From Butyricicoccus_A sp963588905 (lineage in GTDB: Bacteria > Bacillota > Clostridia > Oscillospirales > Butyricicoccaceae), in contig CAVAJF010000007.1 of NCBI GenBank assembly GCA_963588905.1, positions 7,353 to 71,352 on the forward strand: a stretch of DNA of 64,000 bases, read 5' to 3'. Every line of letters starts with the position of its first letter. Within the stretch, counting starts at the first letter, position 1. The notes under the pieces were generated by a model. The model made no database searches. It saw only the letters and a program-made list of their open reading frames with translations, and had not been told where the DNA came from. A program made the position numbers and the translations under genes. Shown in pieces: positions 7,281 through 15,563 of the stretch.

Positions 7281-7897
7281 AAGTCGTTGCATTTAACGGC
7301 AGTCCGCGCAAAGGCGGCAATACCGAGATTTGTCTCAATCTCATCGGAGAAGAACTGAACAAGCAGGGCATTGAGTTGGAAATCATTCAGGTGGGTGCGC
7401 GCGCCAAGCCGTGCACCGCTTGCTATCAGTGTTTGGAGCGCGGAGATGGCCACTGTATTCAAAACGACGAAGTCAATACTTGGATTGACAAGATGGTGGA
7501 AGCGGACGGCATTATTTTGGCCTCTCCGGTTTATTATGGCGGCATTGCAGGCGGCATGAAGTGCTTTCTCGACCGCGCCTTTTTGGCAGCAGGCCCGAAG
7601 CTGCATCACAAGGTCGGTGCAGCGGTGGTTACGCTGCGGCGTTCCGGCGGTCTGGAGACCTATCAGCAGCTGAATGCGTACATGAACACGATGGAGATGG
7701 TCATGGCAACATCCGACTATTGGCAGGCAGCGCATGGCTTGGATAAGGGAGAAGTCTGTCAGGACACCGAGGGTGTAGAAGTGATGCAGAAGCTCGGCAG
7801 AAATATCGCTTGGCTGGTCAAGCTCATTGAATACGGCAAGGGCACGGTGGATGCACCGGAAACCGGCGCGCGCACGATGACCAACTTCGTTCGCTGA
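7277..7897 (+). CDS. Flavodoxin-fold NADPH-dependent oxidoreductase, iron-sulfur flavoprotein type
   Basis: A 206-residue FMN-binding protein starting MKVVAFNGSPRKGGNT, the phosphate-binding loop of the NADPH-dependent FMN reductase family. The segment CTACYQC followed seven residues later by Cys gives CX2CX2CX7C, the compact cluster motif of iron-sulfur flavoproteins (Isf). ASPVYYGGIAGGMK is the second flavin loop. It probably shuttles electrons in the anaerobic cytoplasm; the partner is unknown. It starts in the ATGA overlap with the YihY-like gene, so the two are translationally coupled. Confidence 0.85.
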   Translation: MKVVAFNGSPRKGGNTEICLNLIGEELNKQGIELEIIQVGARAKPCTACYQCLERGDGHCIQNDEVNTWIDKMVEADGIILASPVYYGGIAGGMKCFLDRAFLAAGPKLHHKVGAAVVTLRRSGGLETYQQLNAYMNTMEMVMATSDYWQAAHGLDKGEVCQDTEGVEVMQKLGRNIAWLVKLIEYGKGTVDAPETGARTMTNFVR

Positions 7898-7981
7898 TGC
7901 AGAATGCAACAAAAGTTGCGTGCAAAAATTGGGCAATTTGTGGAAATTTTGCTGTGACATGCAGGAACTTCTAAATTCGTC

Positions 7982-8010
7982 TTTCAAAAAAATGCGCTGT
8001 ATGTTATAAT
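7982..8010 (+). promoter_or_regulatory. Promoter of the HPr-like gene
   Basis: A perfect TATAAT (8005-8010) has a weak TTTCAA 17 bases upstream (7982-7987). The transcript leader would be about 75 bases long. Confidence 0.5.
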
Positions 8011-8091
8011 ATAGCCATTGGAAAATGGATTTGCGGTGCTGTCACCCGTATGAGCACGCAAAAATGTAAAATTCTCAGGAGGTTTTTCACT

Positions 8092-8343
8092 ATGACTAAG
8101 GCAATTCGTGTAAAGAATACCGAAGACATTCAGAAGATTAACAAGATCGTTACCCAGTTCCCGTTCGATGTATGGATTCACGGCAAGTCCGGTATGGTAG
8201 ACGCAAAGTCTCTGCTGGGTATGTTCCTGCTCAGCCTGAACGAGCCGCTCAAGCTGGTTATCGAGGACGACATTGAGCCGAGCCAGGTAAAGAAGCTGTT
8301 CCGTGAACTGGAAGACTATCTGGACATTGATGACGACGAATAA
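8092..8343 (+). CDS. HPr-like protein lacking the catalytic histidine loop
   Basis: An 83-residue protein with the length and overall pattern of the PTS carrier HPr. The segment VDAKSLLGMFLL matches the HPr helix containing the regulatory serine, placing Ser40 at the Ser46 equivalent. The active-site loop that normally reads GLHARPA around His15 is replaced by FDVWIHGKSG, so ordinary phosphotransfer from Enzyme I is doubtful. The C-terminus is strongly acidic (DIDDDE). AGGAGG lies 9 bases before the ATG. It is monocistronic. A regulatory, Crh-like role is possible but unproven. Confidence 0.8.
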   Translation: MTKAIRVKNTEDIQKINKIVTQFPFDVWIHGKSGMVDAKSLLGMFLLSLNEPLKLVIEDDIEPSQVKKLFRELEDYLDIDDDE

Positions 8344-8359
8344 TTCGTAGATACAGTCA

Positions 8360-8392
8360 AACAGCGGAGTGCTTGGCACTCCGCTGTTTTTT
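8360..8392. terminator. Terminator after the HPr-like gene
   Basis: A 13-bp perfect stem (8360-8372 with 8376-8388), a 3-base loop, and a T run follow the gene. The hairpin also closes the convergent minus-strand gene that ends at 8391. Confidence 0.88.
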
Positions 8393-8984
8393 ATCGGTCT
8401 AAATCATCGCGCTGGGCGTGTCGGGCGCGCAGGTAAGCGATGAGCGTTGGGGTTTTATGGTCAATGTCATCCTGTGAGACGCCGCGCATGACGAGCAGTT
8501 CTTCTCGCAGCGGCTCAGAGCCGGTCACAAGACAGTAACCGGAATTGGCTTCGGCACAGATGCGTACCGGCATTCGTCGCCAGACCTGCCCGGAACCGGC
8601 GGTGCGCTGTTCGTATTGGATGCGCTGCTGCTCATATAATGCGTGTCCGGTGCCTTCGTCCCGGACTTCCGCGCAGAACAACTGCATATGCAGCGTTCCC
8701 GTCAGTCCGAGTGCCTGTTCCAGTCGATCTTCCCAATCGTGCGGAAGGTACTCCGCGTCTTCCGGAAAATCCGACTCGATGACGGCGAGCGCGGTTTGTG
8801 CATAGTGTGTACTTTCCTTGGGGAGAATCGTGAGCGGATATTTGTCTGCGAGCTGAGAAAGCACGGTGCGCAGTGGACAATCGCAGGGCTGCAAGGACGG
8901 CAGTTCCTGCTCCAGCAGGGCATCGACCAAATCGGCGGTTTCACTGTCAATGCGCTGCTGTATTAGCATATCGAAATAATCCAT
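8391..8984 (-). CDS. Hypothetical protein
   Basis: A 197-residue, acidic, soluble-looking protein that I do not recognise. It begins MDYFDMLIQQRIDSETADLV, has a short CDCPLR motif near residue 35, and ends with a charged helix rich in Arg and Asp. No membrane segment or known catalytic motif is visible. The start at 8984 is fixed by AGGAGG 8 bases upstream; the reading frame is open 77 codons further but without a ribosome site. It is a single gene, convergent with the HPr-like gene and divergent from the CsaB fusion. Confidence 0.75.
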   Translation of the reverse strand: MDYFDMLIQQRIDSETADLVDALLEQELPSLQPCDCPLRTVLSQLADKYPLTILPKESTHYAQTALAVIESDFPEDAEYLPHDWEDRLEQALGLTGTLHMQLFCAEVRDEGTGHALYEQQRIQYEQRTAGSGQVWRRMPVRICAEANSGYCLVTGSEPLREELLVMRGVSQDDIDHKTPTLIAYLRARHAQRDDLDR

Positions 8985-9160
8985 GAAACATTCCTCCTGT
9001 TTTCTGTCTTTCAGTATAGCAGAAAAATGAGAGGAGGAAAAGTCGCGTTGACATTCCGGTATGGGTGTGCTATGATTTTTTAGAATCAAAGAAAGTGGGC
9101 CGTTTGCGTGGGGAAAACGGCTGTTTAGATACGTTTGGCTATCTTGCCAAAGGAGTACGA

Positions 9161-11398
9161 ATGAAACATACGCACAAAAAGAAAACGCGCAGAGGTGCTG
9201 TGATCTGCGGTGCATATGGCAGGGGAAATGCCGGTGATGATGCTATTTTGCGTGCCATTTTGCAGGAGATGCGGCAGCTGGATGAGACCATGCCTGTGCG
9301 GGTCATTTCTAGAAATCCGGCTGAGACAAGTCAGCGATTTGGTGTGACCGCCTGTCATACCTTCCATTTTAGAAAAATCTGGCAGGCTGTGGGAAAAGCG
9401 GAGCTGTTTGTCAGCGGCGGCGGAAGCCTCATCCAAAATGCGACGTCCAGCCGCTCTCTGTATTATTATTTGATGACGCTGCTCATGGCGAAGCTGCGCG
9501 GCTGCAAGGTCATGATGTACGGCAGCGGCATCGGACCGGTGTACGGCAGATTTCATCGCTGGGCAGCGGGAAAAATCATTGATCGCTGCGTGGATGTAGC
9601 GACATTGCGCGATGAAGATTCACGCAGAGAATTGGGCCATATGGGTGTAAAAACACCGAAAATGCTGTGTACCGCAGATCCGACCATCAGCATTCATAAG
9701 CTGCACACCGAACAAGGAGCCAAGCTGCTGGAATATTTGGGCATTCCTGCGGACGGCATGTATCTCGGCCTCGGCTTGCGGCAGTGGAAGGGCTTCGATG
9801 AAGCGGTGGAGAGCATGGCGGAGGCGCTGGAATATGCGTGGAAAACCTACGGTCTAATTCCGGTATTTGTGCCGATTGAATATCCGAGTGATTGTCAAGC
9901 GGCAAGAAAAGTCATAGAGAAGCTCAATTGTCCGTACTATCTGATTTCAGAGCAGCTGGAAATCAGTGAGACCGTGTCCGTGCTGGCACATATGAAGGCG
10001 ATGATCGGTATGCGGCTGCATTCCTTGATTTTTGCCGTCGAAAACGGTGTGCCGAGCGTTGGCGTTTCCTATGATATGAAGGTAGACGGCTTTTTAAAAT
10101 CTATCGGATGTTCTGATGCCCTGCTGCACATCGAATCCGTGACAGCACGGCAGCTGCAAAAACAGATCGACCGTTGTATGCAGGCGCAGGAGCGCAGCAA
10201 ATGGCAGCAGGCGGCACAAAAGCTGATCGACGAAGAGGGTAAAAATCTCCATGAGGTGCGCGAGTTGCTGTATGGCGCGTGTACCCATCAATCCAATCAA
10301 GCAAGTGAGGGACAGAAGACAATGAGACAGCAGAAAAAACGAATCGCAATTTTCCAAAGTGATCTGCATGTCGGCGGCATACAGAAATCATTGGTCAACT
10401 TAATGAGTCTGGAAGCAATGGATCGGTATGACGTAGATGTCTATCTGTTCGACCGGGATGTATTTTTTGATCTTTCGGACATTCGCCCGCACATTCAGAT
10501 TCATTATCTCAAGGCGTTTCCGTATTATTTCCGTCTGGTTCCGTTTGGTGCGATTATGAAACTGATGCCGCGGTTTAAATTTGCCACGACAGAGCCGTAT
10601 GATGTGGCCATTGATTTCAGCAACTATCAGCAGGACTGTGCATTCGGTGCGTTGACGGTTCCGGCAAAGAAACGCGTCATGTGGATTCACAACGATATGG
10701 AAATCAAGTACCGCGAAGAAAAGAAATACCGCATTTTGTGGACGTTCTTCCATTCCAAATTTCATCGGTTCTCAGAATTTGTCGCAGTATCTGACGGCAT
10801 TATCCAGCCGTTTAAAAATAAGACGGGACTGAAGGATGCCAAGGTGACGGCGATTCCGAACCTGATTGATACTCATGAGATTTTTGAAAAGTGCGATAAG
10901 CCGATTGACTTTGACGTCGATCCCAATAAATTTAACATTGCTTCTATGGGACATCTGTACCATCAGAAGGGCTATGACATCATGCTGGATCAGCTCAAGA
11001 CCGTCTGCGAAACGCGAAAGGATCTCGCGGTATATATTTTCGGTGACGGCCCGGATCATCAGGCGCTTGTCGAGCAGGCAAAGCGCAACGGACTGGAAAA
11101 CATCGTGCATTTCATGGGGTATCAGTCCAATCCGTATCCGTATTTGAATAAAATGGATGCCTTTTATTTGGAGTCCCGCTATGAGGGACAGGGTATGGTT
11201 TTGTGGGAGGCAAAGGCACTCGGTCTGCCGCTCATTTTCCCGAAACGACTGGAAAAGTATAATATTTCCCTCAAGGGGACCGAAAATATTCAGGACACCC
11301 TCCTGCACATACAGCGTGCGCCAAAGACCAAGGACGATCTGCATGAGTACAATGATGAAATCTGTCGCCGCTTGATCCACTTGATTGAGTCGGATTGA
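9161..11398 (+). CDS. Fusion of CsaB-type pyruvyl transferase and GT4 glycosyltransferase
   Basis: A 745-residue two-domain enzyme. Residues about 10-375 match CsaB/polysaccharide pyruvyl transferase: AYGRGNAGDDAIL near residue 20, SGGGSLIQN and GSGIGP in the middle, and GMRLHSLIFA near residue 285. Residues about 395-745 match a family 4 glycosyltransferase: DLHVGGIQKSLVNL at the start, HQKGYDIML, and a YEGQGMVLWEAKALGLP donor-binding motif. Together they suggest pyruvylation and glycosylation of a cell-wall polymer. AAAGGAG precedes the ATG at 9161. An in-frame ATG at 10322 with GAGGGA upstream could give the second domain alone. No stop codon separates the domains. Confidence 0.85.
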   Translation: MKHTHKKKTRRGAVICGAYGRGNAGDDAILRAILQEMRQLDETMPVRVISRNPAETSQRFGVTACHTFHFRKIWQAVGKAELFVSGGGSLIQNATSSRSLYYYLMTLLMAKLRGCKVMMYGSGIGPVYGRFHRWAAGKIIDRCVDVATLRDEDSRRELGHMGVKTPKMLCTADPTISIHKLHTEQGAKLLEYLGIPADGMYLGLGLRQWKGFDEAVESMAEALEYAWKTYGLIPVFVPIEYPSDCQAARKVIEKLNCPYYLISEQLEISETVSVLAHMKAMIGMRLHSLIFAVENGVPSVGVSYDMKVDGFLKSIGCSDALLHIESVTARQLQKQIDRCMQAQERSKWQQAAQKLIDEEGKNLHEVRELLYGACTHQSNQASEGQKTMRQQKKRIAIFQSDLHVGGIQKSLVNLMSLEAMDRYDVDVYLFDRDVFFDLSDIRPHIQIHYLKAFPYYFRLVPFGAIMKLMPRFKFATTEPYDVAIDFSNYQQDCAFGALTVPAKKRVMWIHNDMEIKYREEKKYRILWTFFHSKFHRFSEFVAVSDGIIQPFKNKTGLKDAKVTAIPNLIDTHEIFEKCDKPIDFDVDPNKFNIASMGHLYHQKGYDIMLDQLKTVCETRKDLAVYIFGDGPDHQALVEQAKRNGLENIVHFMGYQSNPYPYLNKMDAFYLESRYEGQGMVLWEAKALGLPLIFPKRLEKYNISLKGTENIQDTLLHIQRAPKTKDDLHEYNDEICRRLIHLIESD

Positions 11399-11506
11399 TG
11401 ACAGCTGTCAAGGCGGTACAGAGGGGAAACAGTATAAAAAAATGACGAATTTCCTCGAAAAAGGTTGGTCATTCTAACAAGATTTTTACATAAATCAAAC
11501 TTGCTA

Positions 11507-11535
11507 TTGAACTTGCGGGAACTCTGTAATACAAT
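11507..11535 (+). promoter_or_regulatory. Promoter of the purine cluster
   Basis: TTGAAC (11507-11512) and TACAAT (11530-11535) are exactly 17 bases apart. Transcription from here gives a leader of about 260 bases before purE, containing a small reading frame and a terminator hairpin. Confidence 0.68.
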
Positions 11536-11588
11536 AAAGGTGAGATAGCGATCCCCTTTTCCATCATGGGCAGAAAGGAGCCGGTGAC

Positions 11589-11702
11589 ATGTTTGCAGCA
11601 AGCCTGAATGACAGTGCAATTGCAAGAGGAGCATCCTGCGTGCAGCAGGGTTTTCGTCGCGGACTTTCTGCGTCTGTATGGCTGGGGACTACTGGAAAAT
11701 AA
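11589..11702 (+). CDS. Possible 37-residue leader peptide upstream of purE
   Basis: An ATG at 11589 preceded by AAAGGAG at 8 bases spacing opens a 37-codon frame (MFAASLNDSAIARG...) that stops at 11702, 12 bases before the terminator stem. A second overlapping frame (11608-11730, 40 codons, starting MTVQLQEEHP) runs into the hairpin but lacks a good ribosome site. I recognise neither peptide. The good ribosome site and position fit a translated leader that controls read-through, but a chance reading frame is possible. Confidence 0.4.
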   Translation: MFAASLNDSAIARGASCVQQGFRRGLSASVWLGTTGK

Positions 11703-11714
11703 AGCAATGATTAC

Positions 11715-11757
11715 ACAGGACATCGTATAAGCAAAATACGGTGTCCTGTTGTTTTTG
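11715..11757 (+). terminator. Attenuator-like terminator in the purE leader
   Basis: A 14-bp stem (11715-11728 with 11736-11749, one G-T pair), a 7-base loop, and a T-rich tail end 41 bases before purE. No promoter-like pair is evident between it and purE, so purine messages probably have to read through it. Confidence 0.8.
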
Positions 11758-11798
11758 TCAAATCTTAGTTTGGAACAGTATCATAAAGGAGCATTATC

Positions 11799-12293
11799 AT
11801 GAAAAAAGTATGCATTGTTATGGGTTCTGACAGCGATCTGAAGGTTATGGAGGGCTGCATCAAGAAGCTGGATACCTTCGGTGTTCCGTATGATGTCCGC
11901 ATCATCTCCGCACACCGCACGCCGGCAGCAGCTGAGGCTCTGTCCAAGAATGCAGCGGCAGATGGCTACGGTGTCATCATCGCGGCAGCAGGCAAGGCTG
12001 CGCATCTGGGCGGCGTTCTGGCAGCACAGACGACCCTGCCGGTTATCGGTGTTCCGATCAAGTCCTCGTTCATGGATGGTCTGGACAGCCTGCTCTCCAT
12101 TGTTCAGATGCCGACCGGCATTCCGGTTGCAACCGTTGGCGTAAACGGCGCAGAAAATGCGGCAATCCTCGCTGTTCAGATGCTGGCTCTGAGCGAGCCG
12201 GAGCTGGCTTCCAAGCTGGATGCATTCAAGGCTGAAATGGCAGAAAAGGTAGAGGCGAAGGACGCAAAGATCCGCGCAGAATACGCAAAGTAA
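11799..12293 (+). CDS. purE: N5-carboxyaminoimidazole ribonucleotide mutase (class I PurE)
   Basis: A 164-residue enzyme that moves the carboxyl group of N5-CAIR to give CAIR in purine synthesis. GSDSD (residues 9-13), SAHRTP (37-42) with the catalytic histidine, and AAAGKAAHLGGVLA are the class motifs. No purK is present in the window, so the carboxylating partner must lie elsewhere or a class difference applies. AAAGGAG precedes the ATG. It is first of eight purine genes. Confidence 0.96.
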   Translation: MKKVCIVMGSDSDLKVMEGCIKKLDTFGVPYDVRIISAHRTPAAAEALSKNAAADGYGVIIAAAGKAAHLGGVLAAQTTLPVIGVPIKSSFMDGLDSLLSIVQMPTGIPVATVGVNGAENAAILAVQMLALSEPELASKLDAFKAEMAEKVEAKDAKIRAEYAK

Positions 12294-12332
12294 ATCAAAC
12301 GCGCCGATGGTTTGAGGCAGGGGGCAACGCTC

Positions 12333-13010
12333 ATGGAAAAACAAGATTTGCTGTACGAAGGAAAATCAAAAAAAGTATATGCGACCAATAATCCGGAGCT
12401 GTTGATCGTTGCGTATCAAGAGGAAAAAGGCGCGGTGAACAATCGTGTCTCCAACGAGATCATGCGGATGCTCGAACGCAAAGGCGTTCCGACGCATCTG
12501 GTGCGGCAGCTCTCCGACCGAGAGACTGCCGTCCGAAGGGTGCGCATGATTCCGCTGGAGATCATCGTTCGCAATGTGGTTGCGGGAACCTTGTCCACGC
12601 TGATTGGGCAGCCAGAGGGCACTCGTCTCCGTTCTCCGGTGCTGGAATACCGCTATAAGGCGGCATCGCTGGGCAACCCGATGATTAACCGGTTCCATGT
12701 CTTTGCTTTGGAACTGTGTACGCCGGAAACACTGGAAGAAATTGACCGTTTGGCATTTCGCATCAATAAGATTCTGCGGCAGCAGCTGCTCGAAGCAGAT
12801 ATTCGACTAATTGACTGCAAGCTGGAATTTGGCTGTCTGCCGGATGGTTCGGTTGTGCTGGCGGATGAAATTTCTCCCGATACCAGCCGCTTGTGGGACG
12901 CAAAGACCGGCAGAAAACTGGGCAAAGACCGGTTTCGCCGGGATCTGAGCGATACCACGCAGGCATATCAGGAAATTTTGGATCGGTTGGGGCGCATCCA
13001 TGGCAAATAA
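12333..13010 (+). CDS. purC: SAICAR synthetase
   Basis: A 225-residue phosphoribosylaminoimidazole-succinocarboxamide synthase that joins CAIR with aspartate using ATP. It shows LLYEGKSKKVYAT at the N-terminus, then MIPLEIIVRNVVAGT near residue 75 and LVDCKLEFG-like and LADEISPDTSRLWD near residue 175, the signature segments of PurC. The ATG at 12333 follows a GGGGGC site; a TTG 7 codons earlier is less likely. It lies 39 bases after purE. Confidence 0.96.
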   Translation: MEKQDLLYEGKSKKVYATNNPELLIVAYQEEKGAVNNRVSNEIMRMLERKGVPTHLVRQLSDRETAVRRVRMIPLEIIVRNVVAGTLSTLIGQPEGTRLRSPVLEYRYKAASLGNPMINRFHVFALELCTPETLEEIDRLAFRINKILRQQLLEADIRLIDCKLEFGCLPDGSVVLADEISPDTSRLWDAKTGRKLGKDRFRRDLSDTTQAYQEILDRLGRIHGK

Positions 13011-13057
13011 ATTTTACAACAAAGTATCTATCACTTGGCTTTTGAATGAAGGTTTCT

Positions 13058-14533
13058 ATGAAGTATAAAATGAGAAAAGCAGCCTGTACTCCGTTTGACG
13101 GACAGGCAAAGCTGCATGAAGAATGCGGCGTGTTTGGCGTTTACGTCAACAAAGAAGATATTGGACAGATCAGTCCGGCACATGACGCATATACCGCCCT
13201 GTTTGCTTTGCAGCACAGAGGTCAGGAAGCGTGCGGCATCGCGGTAAACAACAACGGTGTCATCAAGTGTCATAAAGACATTGGTCTGGTTAATGAGGTG
13301 TTCAATCAGGAGATTCTGGACAACATGCCGGGCACCATTGCTGTCGGACATGTCCGTTACTCCACTACGGGTCAGCCGGCGCGTGAGAACGCACAGCCGG
13401 TATGTATTACCCATTGTAAGGGCAATCTGGCTGTTACCCATAACGGTAATCTCGTTAACGCAGGCAAGCTGCGCCGCGAGATCGAGCTGGATGGCGGCAT
13501 TTTCCGTTCTTCCAGCGATACAGAAGTGCTGACCTATACCATCGTGCGTGAGCGTCTCAAGTGCGGCAGCATTGAGGATGCCGTGCTCAATGCAATGAGC
13601 AAAATTGAGGGCGCGTATTCCCTCGTCATCATGTCTCCGCGTAAGCTGATTGCGGCACGTGACCCGCACGGTTTCCGTCCGCTATGTATTGGCAAGCTGA
13701 TGCATTCCTATGTTTTTGCATCGGAATCCTGTGCGCTGGATGCACTGGGAGCAACCTTTGTCCGCGATGTAGAACCGGGCGAGCTGGTTGTCGTCGAAGA
13801 TGGCGAGCTGCACTCGATGAAGTGTAATATTTCTTGCGATCATACGACCTGTGTCTTTGAATATATCTATTTTGCCCGTCCGGATTCCGTCGTAGACGGC
13901 GCGTCGGTTGCGTTTGCCCGTCAGGAGGCAGGACGCTATCTGGCAGAGGAATATCCGGTAGAAGCAGATGTAGTCGTCGGTGTACCGGACAGCGGTATTC
14001 CGGCTGCGATTGGTTATTCCAAGGCATCAGGCATTCCATATGATGTCGGTCTGATTAAAAACAAATATATCGGCCGAACCTTTATTCAGCCTGGTCAGGA
14101 CAAGCGCGAGCGTTCTGTTCGTATCAAGCTGAATGCACTCCGAAACAATCTGGAGGGCAAGCGTGTTATCCTCGTCGATGACTCTATTGTCCGCGGCACG
14201 ACCTGTGCGCGTCTGGTAAAGATCCTCAAGGACGCCGGTGCGAAGGAAGTGCACATGCGCATTTCGTCTCCTCCGTTCCTGCATCCGTGCTTCTTCGGCA
14301 CAGACGTACCGGATCGAGAGTATCTGATTGCGTATGGCAGAACGGTAGAGGAAATCCGTGAGCTGATTGGCGTGGATTCTCTGGGTTATCTGTCTTTGGA
14401 GGCAACAAATAAAATTGCAGTCGGCGCAACATGCGGCTTCTGCAACGGATGCTTCAGCGGAAAATATCCGATCGAAGTTCCGGACACCGTTGAAAAGAAT
14501 ATTTTTGAAAGTGGGATTGGTGAAAATGGTTAA
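13058..14533 (+). CDS. purF: Amidophosphoribosyltransferase
   Basis: A 491-residue enzyme catalysing the first committed step, PRPP plus glutamine to phosphoribosylamine. A short propeptide ends at EEC, so the mature protein would begin at the catalytic cysteine of CGVFGVY. The glutaminase domain has HRGQEACGIA and RYSTTG; the C-terminal phosphoribosyltransferase domain has VILVDDSIVRGTT for PRPP. Cysteines in GATCGFCNGCFSG point to the 4Fe-4S type of B. subtilis. The start at 13058 is preferred for its AAGG site; an in-frame ATG at 13046 is possible. Confidence 0.95.
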   Translation: MKYKMRKAACTPFDGQAKLHEECGVFGVYVNKEDIGQISPAHDAYTALFALQHRGQEACGIAVNNNGVIKCHKDIGLVNEVFNQEILDNMPGTIAVGHVRYSTTGQPARENAQPVCITHCKGNLAVTHNGNLVNAGKLRREIELDGGIFRSSSDTEVLTYTIVRERLKCGSIEDAVLNAMSKIEGAYSLVIMSPRKLIAARDPHGFRPLCIGKLMHSYVFASESCALDALGATFVRDVEPGELVVVEDGELHSMKCNISCDHTTCVFEYIYFARPDSVVDGASVAFARQEAGRYLAEEYPVEADVVVGVPDSGIPAAIGYSKASGIPYDVGLIKNKYIGRTFIQPGQDKRERSVRIKLNALRNNLEGKRVILVDDSIVRGTTCARLVKILKDAGAKEVHMRISSPPFLHPCFFGTDVPDREYLIAYGRTVEEIRELIGVDSLGYLSLEATNKIAVGATCGFCNGCFSGKYPIEVPDTVEKNIFESGIGENG

Positions 14534-15563
14534 TAGTCGTTCTGAAAGTTACAAGGCAGCAGGTGTAGATGTTACTGCAGGTTATGAAGCTGTCAAAAAG
14601 ATGAAGCCGTTTGTCGAAAGCACTTATATTCCTGGCGTACTCGGTTCGATCGGCGGCTTCGGCGGCATGTTTGAACCGCCGGTACAGGGAATGGAGCATC
14701 CGATTTTGGTTTCCGGCACCGACGGTGTTGGCACCAAGCTGAAGCTGGCATTCCTGATGGACAAGCATGACACGGTTGGCATTGACTGTGTCGCTATGTG
14801 TGTCAACGATATTGCGTGCTGTGGCGCACAGCCGCTGTTCTTCCTCGACTACATTGCTGTCGGCAAGAACTATCCGGAGCGCATCGCTGAGCTGGTCAAG
14901 GGTATTGCAGACGGCTGCCGTCAGGCAGGCTGCGCACTGGTCGGCGGCGAAACCGCTGAGATGCCGGGCTTCTATCCGGTAGACGAGTACGACATGGCTG
15001 GTTTCTCTGTTGGTCTGGTAGACCGTGATAAGATGATTGACGGTTCCAAGCTGGCAGCTGGCGATGTCCTGATCGGTGTCGCTTCCTCCGGTGTACATTC
15101 CAACGGCTACTCTCTGGTGCGCAAGACACTGGGCATCAATGAGAAGTCGGTACAGCGTTACATCTCTGAGTTTGGCAAGACGCTGGGCGAAGAGCTGCTG
15201 ACCCCGACGAAGATTTACGTCAAGACGATTCAGTCTCTGATCGCAGCAGTTGATGTCAAGGCAATGAGCCACATCACTGGCGGCGGTTTCTATGAAAACA
15301 TTCCGCGTATGCTGCCGGACAACATTTGCGTTTCCATTGAAAAGGTTGCTCTGCCGACACCGGGCATCTTCAAGATGATTCAGGAAGTTGGTAAGATTCC
15401 GGAGCGCGATATGTACAATACCTTTAACATGGGCGCAGGTCTGGTTGTCGCTGTTCCGAAGGAGCAGGCTGACAAGGCACTGGAAGCAATCTCCGCAGCG
15501 GGCGAGACCGGCTATATCATCGGTGAGTGCAAGTCCGGCGAGAAGGAAGTTCAGTTATGGTAA
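14526..15563 (+). CDS. purM: Phosphoribosylformylglycinamidine cyclo-ligase
   Basis: A 345-residue AIR synthetase that closes the imidazole ring. It has YKAAGVDVTAGYEAV at the N-terminus, GTDGVGTKLKLA near residue 60, VGGETAEMPGFY near residue 140 and HITGGGFYENIPRM near residue 245. The ATG at 14526 overlaps the end of purF by 8 bases, pointing to coupled translation. The frame is open for 53 codons upstream inside purF, which is not coding for this protein. Confidence 0.96.
   Translation: MVNSRSESYKAAGVDVTAGYEAVKKMKPFVESTYIPGVLGSIGGFGGMFEPPVQGMEHPILVSGTDGVGTKLKLAFLMDKHDTVGIDCVAMCVNDIACCGAQPLFFLDYIAVGKNYPERIAELVKGIADGCRQAGCALVGGETAEMPGFYPVDEYDMAGFSVGLVDRDKMIDGSKLAAGDVLIGVASSGVHSNGYSLVRKTLGINEKSVQRYISEFGKTLGEELLTPTKIYVKTIQSLIAAVDVKAMSHITGGGFYENIPRMLPDNICVSIEKVALPTPGIFKMIQEVGKIPERDMYNTFNMGAGLVVAVPKEQADKALEAISAAGETGYIIGECKSGEKEVQLW

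Noticed and set aside
11536..11798. Guanine, ZTP or PRPP riboswitch before purE
   Set aside because: None of the core motifs I know for these classes was found in the leader, so only an attenuator-like terminator is called.
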